From an uncultured Cyclobacteriaceae bacterium (GTDB lineage Bacteria > Bacteroidota > Bacteroidia > Cytophagales > Cyclobacteriaceae): a stretch of DNA of 64,000 bases. The notes under the pieces are model-generated. The model ran no database searches and was not told the DNA's origin. It saw only the letters and a list, made by a program, of their open reading frames with translations. Of this stretch, positions 8,399 to 18,460 are shown piece after piece. Position 1 is the first letter of the stretch. Each line of letters starts with the position of its first letter. The stretch spans positions 310,001-374,000 of the forward strand of contig CALSPM010000005.1 of the NCBI GenBank assembly GCA_943788235.1. The letters run 5' to 3'. The position numbers and the translations under genes were made by a program.

Positions 8399-10786
8399 AT
8401 GAGGCTACTTTTTTTAATAATATTCTTCAATGTCAGTTGGTTGTCTGCGCAGCAAATGGTCACATTAAATGGTGAAATTAGCGATGCGGCCAATGGGGAA
8501 TCTCTTGTTGGGGCAGTAGTATACATCAAACAAGTGGAAGGTGGAGCAGTTACCAATGTGTATGGTTTCTATTCTTTGAGTGTTACTCCAGGCACTTATG
8601 ACGTTGAATTCAGATATGTTGGTTTTAATACGCAGAATATGGTTTTGACGCTGACAGAGAATATGCGTCTTGATATTGAACTTGTTGAGATTGAAAAGGA
8701 GTTGAATTCGGTGGTGGTGTCCGCAAATCGTGAAGATGCCAATATCAGCGATGTAGAGATGAGTACAGCTAAGCTAGATATCAAATCAATATTGAAAGTA
8801 CCCACTTTTGCTGGAGAAGTAGATATCATTAAAAGTATTCAGTTGTTACCTGGGGTAAGTACAGTGGGTGAAGGAGCCTCTGGTTTTAATGTGCGAGGCG
8901 GTGGTGCCGGCCAAAATTTAGTGCTTTTGGATGAAGCTCCCGTATATCAAACCTCACATTTATTTGGTTTTTTTTCCGTGTTTAATCCGGATGCAGTTAA
9001 AGACGTTACATTATATAAAGGGGGTATTCCTCCTCGTTATGGAGGAAGGTTGGCATCGATTCTGGATATAAGGATGAAGGAGGGGAATAATAAAGGTTAT
9101 GAATTTAATGGAGGTGTTGGAACTGTTTTTAGTAGATTCTCGGTTGAAGGCCCGATTAAAAAGGAAAAAGTATCCTTTATTCTGGCAGGCCGAAGGTCTT
9201 ACGTGGACGTGTTAGCAAAACCCTTTACAGACGTATTTGACAATGGAGCGGCGTTGTATTTTTATGACCTAACAGCAAAGGCAAATTGGGACATAGATGA
9301 CAGAAATAGGGTCTATTTATCTGGGTATTTTGGTCGAGATGTATTCAAGTTCGATGAACGACAAGGCTTTGATTGGGGTAATCAAACAGGAACGATTAGA
9401 TGGAATCACCTTTTTAGCGATAAATTATTTTCCAATTTTACTGGCGTATTTTCTGATTATGATTACGGATTTAGTTTTGGTGACGATGCTTCAGATACAT
9501 TCGATTGGTCATCAAATATTAAGACCTATGATTTTAAACCTGAATTTAATTATTTCCTTAATGCCCAAAATGAGATTGTTTTTGGAGCAGAATTTTTGTT
9601 CTATGAATTTGAACCGGCCAATGCGATTGGAGTTAGTGATGGGTTTATTTCAGATATCAGTTTAGACAAAAAGAAATCTCTTGAGACATCGTTTTATTTT
9701 GGGAATAATCAAAAAATCAATGACCGTTTAAGTACCCAATATGGTCTTAGAATATCTTCTTTTCGCTATTTAGGTGGAGGTAATTCTTATTCTTATGGTA
9801 CAGCGATTCCCGGAGAAAGAAAACCATGGATTGGAACACAGTCACACGATAACATGGAAACCATAGCTCATTATGAGGTTTTAGAGCCTCGAGCTTCTCT
9901 CCGTTATACCTTGAATCCTACGAGTTCGATTAAGGGGAGCTACAACCGAATGAATCAATTCATTCATTTGATTTCCAATACAGTAGCGGCAACACCTATT
10001 GACGTTTGGCAGCCAAGCACCAATAATATCAAACCTCAGACGGGAAATCAGATCGCTATTGGATATTTTAAGAATTTGCAGGGGAACTTGTTTGAAACTT
10101 CTGCAGAGGTTTATTATAAATGGAATAAAAATCAGGTTGACTATATTGATGGTGCCGATATCTTGATCAATGAGTTTTTGGAAGGGGACCTGCTTTCAGG
10201 CGATGGTCGGGCTTATGGATTGGAACTGTATTTGAGAAAAACACGTGGGCGCTTCAATGGTTGGGTCAGTTATACTTTAGGAAAATCGGAGTTGAAGATC
10301 GATGGCGTTAATTATGGTACAGATATGGCTGAAAGAAAAGGGCAATGGTATCCCAATAGATTTGACCAAAGGCATAATCTAAAAATCACAAATAATTATC
10401 AAATAAATGACAGAATAACCCTTTCGGGTGTCTTTAGCTATCTCTCAGGAACGCCAACTACCTTTCCCAACGATCGCTTTTCACAACAAGGTTATGTCAT
10501 TCCATTGTTAAAAAATGAGCGCGGGAATGTTCGAATACCTGATTATCATAGATTGGATGTTTCGGTTACTTGGGACAATGTATATTTTGGCAAGAAAGGC
10601 AGAAAGAATACTGATTATTTCGTGTTTTCAGTTTATAATGTTTACAACAGAAGAAATCCATTTGCCATCATGTTTTCTCAAGGTTCAGATAGGCAGCCTA
10701 TTGACGAGCCCGTAGAGACCATAGCTTCTCAAATTTCTATCATTGGTTCTTTTGTGCCTGCTTTTTCTTACAACTTTAAATTTTAG
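8399..10786 (+). CDS. TonB-dependent receptor with N-terminal carboxypeptidase-like regulatory domain
   Basis: Signal peptide, VTLNGEISDAANGESLVGAVVYIKQVEGGAVTNVYGFYSLSV, plug LLPGVSTVGEGASGFNVRGGGAGQNLVLLDEAPVY, terminal aromatic SYNFKF. Confidence 0.93.
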   Translation: MRLLFLIIFFNVSWLSAQQMVTLNGEISDAANGESLVGAVVYIKQVEGGAVTNVYGFYSLSVTPGTYDVEFRYVGFNTQNMVLTLTENMRLDIELVEIEKELNSVVVSANREDANISDVEMSTAKLDIKSILKVPTFAGEVDIIKSIQLLPGVSTVGEGASGFNVRGGGAGQNLVLLDEAPVYQTSHLFGFFSVFNPDAVKDVTLYKGGIPPRYGGRLASILDIRMKEGNNKGYEFNGGVGTVFSRFSVEGPIKKEKVSFILAGRRSYVDVLAKPFTDVFDNGAALYFYDLTAKANWDIDDRNRVYLSGYFGRDVFKFDERQGFDWGNQTGTIRWNHLFSDKLFSNFTGVFSDYDYGFSFGDDASDTFDWSSNIKTYDFKPEFNYFLNAQNEIVFGAEFLFYEFEPANAIGVSDGFISDISLDKKKSLETSFYFGNNQKINDRLSTQYGLRISSFRYLGGGNSYSYGTAIPGERKPWIGTQSHDNMETIAHYEVLEPRASLRYTLNPTSSIKGSYNRMNQFIHLISNTVAATPIDVWQPSTNNIKPQTGNQIAIGYFKNLQGNLFETSAEVYYKWNKNQVDYIDGADILINEFLEGDLLSGDGRAYGLELYLRKTRGRFNGWVSYTLGKSELKIDGVNYGTDMAERKGQWYPNRFDQRHNLKITNNYQINDRITLSGVFSYLSGTPTTFPNDRFSQQGYVIPLLKNERGNVRIPDYHRLDVSVTWDNVYFGKKGRKNTDYFVFSVYNVYNRRNPFAIMFSQGSDRQPIDEPVETIASQISIIGSFVPAFSYNFKF

Positions 10787-10789
10787 GGA

Positions 10790-11738
10790 ATGAAAAAAAT
10801 ATTTATTTCGCTCATTGCTTTTGCTTTTTTTGCTTGTGAGAATATCATCTATCCTGAACTTGAACCTAGTCTAGAACAATATGTGGTAGATGCATGGCTC
10901 AATGATTTGCCCGGAAGCCAAAAGATATTTTTATCTAAATCCAATAATTATCTCATGTCCGAGCTTCCGAAACTTCTTTCTGGAGCCGAAGTTTATCTGA
11001 CCGATGAAGATGGAAATAGATATGATTTCGAAGAAACAGAGGGAAGGATATGTCTGGGGGGATTCGTCAAGTACCTCATTTCTGCAAGTGGGGACTTCTT
11101 ATCAGCTGAATGTATCCATTGATGGAATACGGTTTAGTGGAACTTCAGAAATGAACCCAGTGCCCCCTGTAGATTCAATTACCTTTAAGTATCAAGAGAA
11201 AGACTTTTCTACAGCAGAGGATTATTATTTGGCTGAGGTAGTAGCTACGGATTTAGCGGGAGTGGGGAATACCTATTGGATAAAAGCTTGGAAAAATGAA
11301 GTATATCTCAATAAGGCAAGTGAAATAAACATCGCCTATGATGCGGGTTTCAGTGCAGGGGGGAACATAGATGGTCAGGTATTTATTCAACCAATACAAG
11401 AATTGATCAATCCTTTTGACACAGACGAGGCAGGTGAGGCATTGATTGAGCCACCTTATTCGATTGGAGATACGATCTATGTCGAAATTCATTCTATCAG
11501 TGAGTCGGCTTTTTATTTTCTTAATGAAGTAAAGATTCAAACGGTTCGTTCGGGTGGATTTGGGGCTTTGTTTGCGCAACCATTTTCAAATGTGTCAACT
11601 AATTTGATTAATGAGGATGTGAACTCAGCTATTCATCCCGTTGGCTTCTTTAACGTATCTGCTATATCATCTTTAGAGCAAGTATTGACTTCTGAGATTG
11701 CCCAAAAGGCCCAAGAAGAAGCTGAAAATAAAAATTAG
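10790..11738 (+). pseudogene. DUF4249 family lipoprotein, frameshifted (~11038-11050)
   Basis: ORF 10790-11122 (lipobox AFFACENIIYPELEPSLEQYVVDAWL) continues in another frame as YVWGDSSSTSFLQVGTSYQLNVSIDGIRFSGTSEMNPVPPVDSI; sits after a TonB-dependent receptor as expected. Confidence 0.75.
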
Positions 11739-11744
11739 AGTAGC

Positions 11745-12461
11745 TTAATTAACTTTTTGGGCGCGAACCATTTCCCATTTCCCCATGGCACCAGGTAACG
11801 TTTCGATCTCAAATCCTATCGCTATTAAATCTCTTTTGAATTGCCCTTTTGCACAGTAGGTAACCAAAACTCCATTTTTTTTGAGATAGTTAAAGCATTT
11901 TTTTAAATTCGATTGGTACCAAATACTGGGCTGTTTCGATGGGCTAAAAGCATCAAAAAAAATTATATCGTAATAGGAGGCCATCTGTTTGAAATTTTCA
12001 AGTGACGCGCTATGCTTGGTCAGCTTAAAGACCTTATTGATGCTATGAGTAACCCCCCATTCACATTGATGAATCTTGGCCACATTTTTAGACCAATTTT
12101 TGAATTGCAACTGTGTATAAATGGCTGCAGGTAAGGGATGGGTCTCTAAGCTTTCATAATCAACTAGACATGAATTGTTTTTTGCCCAATTGATGGCGAG
12201 TAGGGCGTTCAACCCTGTTCCAAATCCGATTTCGAGAATCTTAATGTGCTTGCAGGAAGTATCTATTTTTTTAAAATAGTCAAGGCCTTGCTCAATGTAA
12301 ACATACAGAGATTCTCTAATGGCTCCTTTAGTTGAATGATAAAAATCATTTAATTCCGTATTCAATAATGATGAAGAACCATCTCCAGTAGTAATCAGTT
12401 CTAAGTTGGGAGATTTTAGAGATGCTTTTTTATTATCATTTTCAGTGTTTGAAGGAATCAT
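11745..12461 (-). CDS. mnmD: tRNA (5-methylaminomethyl-2-thiouridine) methyltransferase MnmD-like
   Basis: LELITTGDGSSSLLNTELNDFYHSTKGAIRES, ILEIGFGTGLNALLAI, DIIFFDAFSPSKQPSIW. Confidence 0.88.
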   Translation of the reverse strand: MIPSNTENDNKKASLKSPNLELITTGDGSSSLLNTELNDFYHSTKGAIRESLYVYIEQGLDYFKKIDTSCKHIKILEIGFGTGLNALLAINWAKNNSCLVDYESLETHPLPAAIYTQLQFKNWSKNVAKIHQCEWGVTHSINKVFKLTKHSASLENFKQMASYYDIIFFDAFSPSKQPSIWYQSNLKKCFNYLKKNGVLVTYCAKGQFKRDLIAIGFEIETLPGAMGKWEMVRAQKVN

Positions 12462-12468
12462 GCTGCTT

Positions 12469-12954
12469 TTAATCCTTATAGATAAGGACTACGGCGTGTG
12501 CGGCAACGCCCTCTTTTTTACCTACAAATCCAAGGGTTTCGGTCGTGGTAGCTTTGATTGAGATATCTGCTTTATCTAGATCCATTACCTCAGACAGACA
12601 GGTTTTTATATCCTCAATATAAGGTCCGATCTTAGGTTCTTGCAGACATATTGTGGTGTCAATATTTCCAATTTTAAAACCTTTTTCATCAATGAGATTC
12701 ATGACTTCTTTCAATAATATTTTACTATCAATGCCTTTATATTTCGAATCTTTATCAGAAAAGTGAAAGCCGATGTCACGTAAATTTGCAGCCCCAAGGA
12801 GGGCATCGCAAATGGCATGAATCAATACGTCTGCATCAGAATGACCGATTGCTCCGTGGGTATGGGGAATTTTGATACCCCCCAGCCAGAAGTCCACTTG
12901 AGGGGCAAGCTGATGAACGTCATAGCCATAGCCAATTTTAATAGCAGGTTTCAT
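12469..12954 (-). CDS. ispF: 2-C-methyl-D-erythritol 2,4-cyclodiphosphate synthase
   Basis: KIGYGYDVHQL...HTHGAIGHSDADVLIHAICDALLGA; start reassigned from the ORF track to the MKPAIKIGYGYDVHQ Met. Confidence 0.95.
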   Translation of the reverse strand: MKPAIKIGYGYDVHQLAPQVDFWLGGIKIPHTHGAIGHSDADVLIHAICDALLGAANLRDIGFHFSDKDSKYKGIDSKILLKEVMNLIDEKGFKIGNIDTTICLQEPKIGPYIEDIKTCLSEVMDLDKADISIKATTTETLGFVGKKEGVAAHAVVLIYKD

Positions 12955-12958
12955 AGAC

Positions 12959-14188
12959 TTAATTTTTATGATAATACAATGTGGTACAATTTGATTCAAG
13001 TAAGGTAGTATGGATGGCAGCATTTATTTCTTTTTCAGTTACCGCTTCAACAATGTCAATCTCTTTATTGACTAAATCGGTATTTCCCAAATGGGTGTTG
13101 TAAGCTAAACTCATGGCCCTATTTAATAAATCGATCTCTCCAAAAGTGATGGATGAGATGGACATATTTTTAACTTTTTGTAGTGATTTAGCAGGTTGAG
13201 TTGTTAGTTCTTGCAAAGCATCATCAAGTGTTTTTTCAGCGGTCTCAAAAGTAATATTTTCACTGAGCCGACCACTAATAATCATAAGCCCTGGGTCTAT
13301 ACTTCCTGTTACGTAAGAAGATAAGGAAGAAAAAATATGTGATTTTTTAACACCTTGCTGGTGTAAAATAGAAGACTTGCCTCTACCTAAAATATCTGAG
13401 AGCAAATCATTTGCTTTATATTGTTTGCTGGCCCTGCCGGGCATGTGGTAGGCTTTATAAATAGCATTTTGGGGAACTTGGGCTGTTAAATCGATGTGCC
13501 GATGCTGAATCTGCTTTGGCTCCAAGGGGATGATGCGCTTGTTCACACTTCGATCCTTAATAGGCGCAAACCATTTGGCACAAAGTCGCTGCGCCTCTAA
13601 GAGGTTAATATTACCTGCAATGACCAATATCGCGTTGGATGGGGCATAGTAAGTATCAAAAAACGCCTTTACTTCTTCCATATTTATTTTTTCAATATGG
13701 GGAATTTCTTTTCCGATAGTTGGCCAACGATATGGGTGTAATTGGTAGGCTGCAGGGCTCAATTTTAACCAAACATCTCCATAGGGTTGATTTAGGTAGC
13801 GTTGTTTAAATTCTTCAATAACCACATTTTTTTCTCTTTCAAGTACTTGCTCTTCAAATGACAATGCCAACATCCGATCTGATTCAAGCCAGAAACCAGT
13901 TTCTACATTGTTTGCAGGAACAGTGGTATAATAATTGGTAATGTCACTGCTTGTGAAGGCATTGTTATCACCTCCTACAGCTTGCAAGGGGCTATCAAAA
14001 TTAGGGATATGCTTGGATCCCCCAAACATCAAGTGTTCAAAAAGATGGGCAAAGCCAGTTTTATTAGGATCTTCATTTTTAGAGCCCACTTTGTATAGGG
14101 TGTTCAAGCAGACCAACGAAGAGGTTTTGTCCTGATGAAGAACTACCTCAAGACCATTGGTTAATTTAAATTTTTCGAATTCAATCAT
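12959..14188 (-). CDS. M16 family zinc metallopeptidase
   Basis: HLFEHLMFGGSKHIPNFDS (HxxEH), downstream ENVVIEEFKQRY. Confidence 0.93.
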   Translation of the reverse strand: MIEFEKFKLTNGLEVVLHQDKTSSLVCLNTLYKVGSKNEDPNKTGFAHLFEHLMFGGSKHIPNFDSPLQAVGGDNNAFTSSDITNYYTTVPANNVETGFWLESDRMLALSFEEQVLEREKNVVIEEFKQRYLNQPYGDVWLKLSPAAYQLHPYRWPTIGKEIPHIEKINMEEVKAFFDTYYAPSNAILVIAGNINLLEAQRLCAKWFAPIKDRSVNKRIIPLEPKQIQHRHIDLTAQVPQNAIYKAYHMPGRASKQYKANDLLSDILGRGKSSILHQQGVKKSHIFSSLSSYVTGSIDPGLMIISGRLSENITFETAEKTLDDALQELTTQPAKSLQKVKNMSISSITFGEIDLLNRAMSLAYNTHLGNTDLVNKEIDIVEAVTEKEINAAIHTTLLESNCTTLYYHKN

Positions 14189-14273
14189 AAGCTATTGTGA
14201 AATACAAAAATAACATCTAAAAATTCATGAGAGTGTACCATCTTTACAAAGTCTTTTTCAAAATTTTTGAATC

Positions 14274-16241
14274 ATGAAATTTGAACCTAATAAAAGATCA
14301 GAAAGTAGGTTAATCGAAATTTACCAAGAACTGGTTACACCCCGTCTGATAGAAGAAAAGATGTTAATCCTGCTAAGGCAAGGTAAAATAACCAAATGGT
14401 TTTCAGGAATTGGTCAAGAAGCCATCAGTGTTGGCGCTGCTTTGTGCTTGAAGGATTCGGAATACCTTTTACCTATGCACCGAAATTTAGGGATATTTAC
14501 CACAAGAAAAATCCCATTGGAAAAGCTATTTAGCCAATTTCAGGGGAAAGCCAATGGATTTACCAAAGGTCGGGATCGTTCCTTTCATTTTGGGACCCAA
14601 GAACATCACTTGGTTGGGATGATCTCTCATTTGGGGGCACAACTTGGGGTTGCGGATGGGATTGCATTGGCTGACTTGATACAAAAAAAGAAAAAGGTGA
14701 CCCTTGTTTTTACAGGTGATGGGGGTACGAGTCAAGGAGATTTCCATGAAGCTGTTAATGTCGCTTCGGTTTGGAATTTACCTGTAATTTTTGTGATCGA
14801 AAATAATGGCTATGGCCTTTCAACTCCCAGTAACCAACAGTTTAATTTTGATTCATTTTTGGTGAAAGGTCCGGCTTACGGAATAGAAGCTATCTCGGTA
14901 GATGGGAACAACATCCTAGAAGTCATGAATGAACTTGAAAAGGTTTGCGATTCCATAAGAGAACGACCTCGACCCGTCATTTTTGAGGCAAAAACGTTTA
15001 GAATGCGAGGCCATGAGGAGGCTTCGGGGACTAAATACGTCCCGAAAGAGTTAATGGATTATTGGGCAAAAAAAGATCCTATTGCCAATTATGAATCTTT
15101 TTTAATTGAGTCAGGAATTGACTCGGAGGTTTTAGAAACTCTTAAAGAGGATATTAAAAAAGAGATTAATATGGCGGTTAAACAGGCCTTCAGCGAAGTG
15201 CCATTAACGGTGAATCCTGAACAGGAACTCACTGATGTTTATGCACCATTTACTCAAAAAAATAAAGATTTAGAGCCAACAACTAGAAAGATTAGATATG
15301 TTGATGCCATTTCAGAAGGTCTTCGGAAAAGTTTGGAGCGTCACAAGGAGCTTGTATTTTTAGGGCAGGATATTGCAGATTATGGAGGAGTTTTTAAAAT
15401 TTCGGAAGGATTTTTAGAACAATTTGGACCTCTAAGGATTCGAAATACACCTTTATGTGAATCAGCCATTGTGGGGATTACCTTGGGGCTAAGTATTGCA
15501 GGCATGAAGTCGGTAATGGAAATGCAATTTGCAGATTTTGTTACCTGTGGGTTTAACCAAATTGTCAATAATTTGGCTAAATCTTATTATAGATGGGCAC
15601 AAAATGCAGATGTTGTGATAAGAATGCCAACAGGTGCGGGTGTAAATGCAGGTCCTTTTCATTCACAATCAAATGAAGCTTGGTTTTTTCATACGCCTGG
15701 CTTGAAAATTGTATATCCATCCACACCTGCAGCAGCCAAGGGCTTATTGTGTGCGGCGATTGAGGACCCCAATCCTTACCTCTTTTTTGAGCATAAATAT
15801 TTGTATCGATCTTTGACGGGGCCGGTAGCCGAGGGCTATCATACAATGGAAATAGGAAAGGCACAAGTAGCGTTGAAAGGAAATAGATTAACCATTATTA
15901 CTTATGGAATGGGTGTACATTGGGCATTAGAAGCATCCAAAACGATAGATGGACTTGAAATAATTGATTTATGTACTTTAATGCCTTGGGATAAAGAAAC
16001 GGTAAGTAGATCAGTAAAGAAAACCAATAAGAGTTTGGTTCTTCACGAAGATTGCATAACAGGTGGTATTGGTGCAGAAATTGCCGCTTGGATAGGCACT
16101 CATTGCTTTGAAGATCTAGATGCGCCTGTTTTGAGAGTAGGAAGCTTGGACACGCCTGTTCCATTTTCTAATACCTTAGAACAAAATTTTTTACCCCAGC
16201 AGCGGTTACTTGAACAGTTAAATTATTTACTAAAATATTAA
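14274..16241 (+). CDS. Fused alpha/beta 2-oxoacid (branched-chain/2-oxoisovalerate-type) dehydrogenase E1
   Basis: 655 aa: alpha part with TPP motif GDGGTSQGDFHEAVNVASVWNLPVIFVIENN, then beta part RKIRYVDAISEGLRKSLERHKELVFLGQDIADYGGVFK...MEMQFADFV. Confidence 0.93.
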   Translation: MKFEPNKRSESRLIEIYQELVTPRLIEEKMLILLRQGKITKWFSGIGQEAISVGAALCLKDSEYLLPMHRNLGIFTTRKIPLEKLFSQFQGKANGFTKGRDRSFHFGTQEHHLVGMISHLGAQLGVADGIALADLIQKKKKVTLVFTGDGGTSQGDFHEAVNVASVWNLPVIFVIENNGYGLSTPSNQQFNFDSFLVKGPAYGIEAISVDGNNILEVMNELEKVCDSIRERPRPVIFEAKTFRMRGHEEASGTKYVPKELMDYWAKKDPIANYESFLIESGIDSEVLETLKEDIKKEINMAVKQAFSEVPLTVNPEQELTDVYAPFTQKNKDLEPTTRKIRYVDAISEGLRKSLERHKELVFLGQDIADYGGVFKISEGFLEQFGPLRIRNTPLCESAIVGITLGLSIAGMKSVMEMQFADFVTCGFNQIVNNLAKSYYRWAQNADVVIRMPTGAGVNAGPFHSQSNEAWFFHTPGLKIVYPSTPAAAKGLLCAAIEDPNPYLFFEHKYLYRSLTGPVAEGYHTMEIGKAQVALKGNRLTIITYGMGVHWALEASKTIDGLEIIDLCTLMPWDKETVSRSVKKTNKSLVLHEDCITGGIGAEIAAWIGTHCFEDLDAPVLRVGSLDTPVPFSNTLEQNFLPQQRLLEQLNYLLKY

Positions 16242-16264
16242 TTTGATTAATTTATATTAAAGTT

Positions 16265-16927
16265 TTGAAGGGGTCACCTTACATATTATTCTTATTATTG
16301 ATATTATTTTTGTTCTGTATTTCTTTTAAAGGACAGGCTCAAATAATACCTGATAGCGATGTTAAACTGAGAACGATAAAGGTCAAGAAAAAGGGTCGTA
16401 GGATTCTTAATTGGAATAAAAATCAAAAGAGGTCTCTTGAAGGTGACGGTGCTTATGTTTTGGGTAAACGGTTGAAGCATGGGAAGTTTACGAGTCATGA
16501 GTTTGAAAAGTACAAAATTAGAAGTGTAATGGGGCATGAAAATCACTTTAATGTAAGTGATTTTAGGCGGGTTGCTCATGCTTTACGTAAGAGTCTAAAA
16601 TATGTGGAGTTTGAAAAAAACGATTTTGAAAAAAGTAGAATTAGAAGTGTATCGGGACAAAAAAATTATTTTAATGTAAGTGTATTGAGCTGGTCTACGT
16701 TTGATTTATTTATAAAAAGGAAGCCCTGGACTTCCTTTCGGGGCCCAACTATTACGGATGTAAGTATTAAAAAATCAGACCAAGGAGGATATTTAAGTTC
16801 TAAAAATAGAGATTGGAATTTATTGTGGGTGAAATTGGGACCAAGTACCCGTACTCCTGAAGGGATCAAGGAAAATGTAAGCCCCGCAAAATTTGATAAA
16901 AAAGAACGAAAAATTTGGAATAATTAA
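16265..16927 (+). CDS. Hypothetical basic protein with internal degenerate duplication
   Basis: Signal peptide-like start; repeats EFEKYKIRSVMGHENHFNVSDF / DFEKSRIRSVSGQKNYFNVSVL spaced 40 aa. Confidence 0.6.
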   Translation: MKGSPYILFLLLILFLFCISFKGQAQIIPDSDVKLRTIKVKKKGRRILNWNKNQKRSLEGDGAYVLGKRLKHGKFTSHEFEKYKIRSVMGHENHFNVSDFRRVAHALRKSLKYVEFEKNDFEKSRIRSVSGQKNYFNVSVLSWSTFDLFIKRKPWTSFRGPTITDVSIKKSDQGGYLSSKNRDWNLLWVKLGPSTRTPEGIKENVSPAKFDKKERKIWNN

Positions 16928-17271
16928 TGAACTGGATACCTCTCATAAATGAAGATCAATTACTAGAAATCAAACAAGTGTCTCAAGAGCAGCCTGTAAT
17001 GATATTCAAGCACAGCACCAGCTGTTCAATCAGTGCCATGGTGCTTGATCGTCTCGAACGAAAATGGTGTGGGGATGAGATAAGGGACTTATCCATCTAT
17101 TTTTTAGATTTGCTCAGGTACCGCCGTATCTCTGATCAAATTTCCATTGATTTTGACGTACGCCATGAATCACCCCAGTTATTAGTTGTTGAAGGGGGAT
17201 CGGTTACGTATCATGATTCGCATTTCGGTATAGATTACCAAATGTTACTGGCTTATATTCAAAAGGATTAA
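16927..17271 (+). CDS. ytxJ: YtxJ-like bacillithiol system redox-active protein (DUF2847)
   Basis: MNWIPLINEDQLLEI...PVMIFKHSTSCSISAMVLDRLERKW, typical monothiol YtxJ motif. Confidence 0.88.
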   Translation: MNWIPLINEDQLLEIKQVSQEQPVMIFKHSTSCSISAMVLDRLERKWCGDEIRDLSIYFLDLLRYRRISDQISIDFDVRHESPQLLVVEGGSVTYHDSHFGIDYQMLLAYIQKD

Positions 17272-17671
17272 AAGTCGAAGGTAATTTCTTGTGTGATGAT
17301 GGGTGAGAGCGTCATCATGACGGGGCAGGCCAGGCCTTTGTTTTTTTAACATAATACGTTGTTTAAAAGAAATTCCGAAGTTCTCCCAACTAAAATGGAC
17401 CTTAATCTTTCCAATGGTTCTTGGATGGGTTTGCATATCTTTGGTGGTCTCCCATAGTCAGGCCATTAAGGTTAACATTCATTTTATCAGCTTCTATACC
17501 CATTATGGTTGCTATGCAACTACCTAAAGCTGCTGCCACCAGATCGGTTGGTGAAAAAGATTCACCTTGACCTTAGTTATCTTTGGGTGTATCGGTAAGG
17601 AGCGTATCTCCAGAACCTTGATGCATGATTGAAGTTCTTAATCTTCCTTGATAATTCGATTTGAATTGCAT
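17268..17671 (-). pseudogene. OsmC family protein, degraded
   Basis: Three frames reassemble MQFKSNYQGRLRTSIMHQGSGDTLLTDTPKDN*GQGESFSPTDLVAAALGSCIATIMGIEADKMNVNLNGLT / WETTKDMQTHPRTIGKIKVHFSWE.. / GLACPVMMTLSPIITQEITFDF*; nonsense TAA at 17573-17575 plus two frameshifts. Confidence 0.85.
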
Positions 17672-17723
17672 TTACAAACTTTTATCTTTACATCCATGTT
17701 ACATCTGTAGAATAAATCGATTA

Positions 17724-18435
17724 ATGTTTAAAGGGATTCTAACTTTTTTTATGATTTTAAGCGTTCTTTTTGGGATTTTCCCAATTTGATGACGAAGATG
17801 AATACGTAAAAGAATTTATTTGGGGAGTGACGACCAATACCAATAGTAGTTTGATTGGAGGAGCAGTTTTTAGATACGGAAGAAGTCACAAAGAGGATAT
17901 TTTCGAAACTTTCGGTTTTGAGTTGGTAAACGTAGCACATCCTAGTGAGCTAAAATATACTTCCTCACAAAATGGAAGCACCTTCATTTGGGGAAAGCAA
18001 AATAGATTATTGGCTATTAGAGGTCAATATGGGAGGGATAAAATTATATATGGAAAGGAAAGCCAAAAAGGAGTTCAAATTAATGCCAATATAGCCGCAG
18101 GACCAACCATTGGTATTGTCATACCCTATTATGTGCTTACCTCTGGTGGAGAATATGTCGTATACGATCCAGTAAGGTATACGAATTTACAATCCATCCA
18201 GGGCTCAGGTAAATTTTTACAAGGCTTTGGAGAGTCAAAAATAATCCCTGGAATCAATATCAAAGCGGCATTAGATTTTGAATTTGGCAGTTTTATGAGG
18301 AATGTGATTGGGATTGAGTTTGGTGTGATGGCTGAAGGTTATGTTAAACAAATAGTTATTGTACCCACCAAGCCCAATAGGGCTTTGTACACCTCCGCTT
18401 TTTTTACTTTCTTTTGGGGGAAGAGAATTTATTAA
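17724..18435 (+). CDS. Secreted/outer-membrane hypothetical protein, probably frameshifted in the signal peptide (T-run ~17766-17770)
   Basis: [15 protein letters not shown] (ATG 17724) is out of frame with [19 protein letters not shown]...; barrel-like C-terminus. Confidence 0.55.
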
Positions 18436-18460
18436 TTTTGAGTTAATATTAAATAACCGA

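Noticed and set aside
9297-9665. 122-aa ORF in an alternative frame inside the TonB receptor, and many similar antisense ORFs (for example 59296-59691, 62218-62547)
   Set aside because: They lie entirely within well-supported genes and show no recognisable protein features; shadow ORFs
14274-16241. Fused alpha/beta E1 as a novel gene fusion
   Set aside because: Such fused 2-oxoacid dehydrogenase E1 proteins are already known in Bacteroidota
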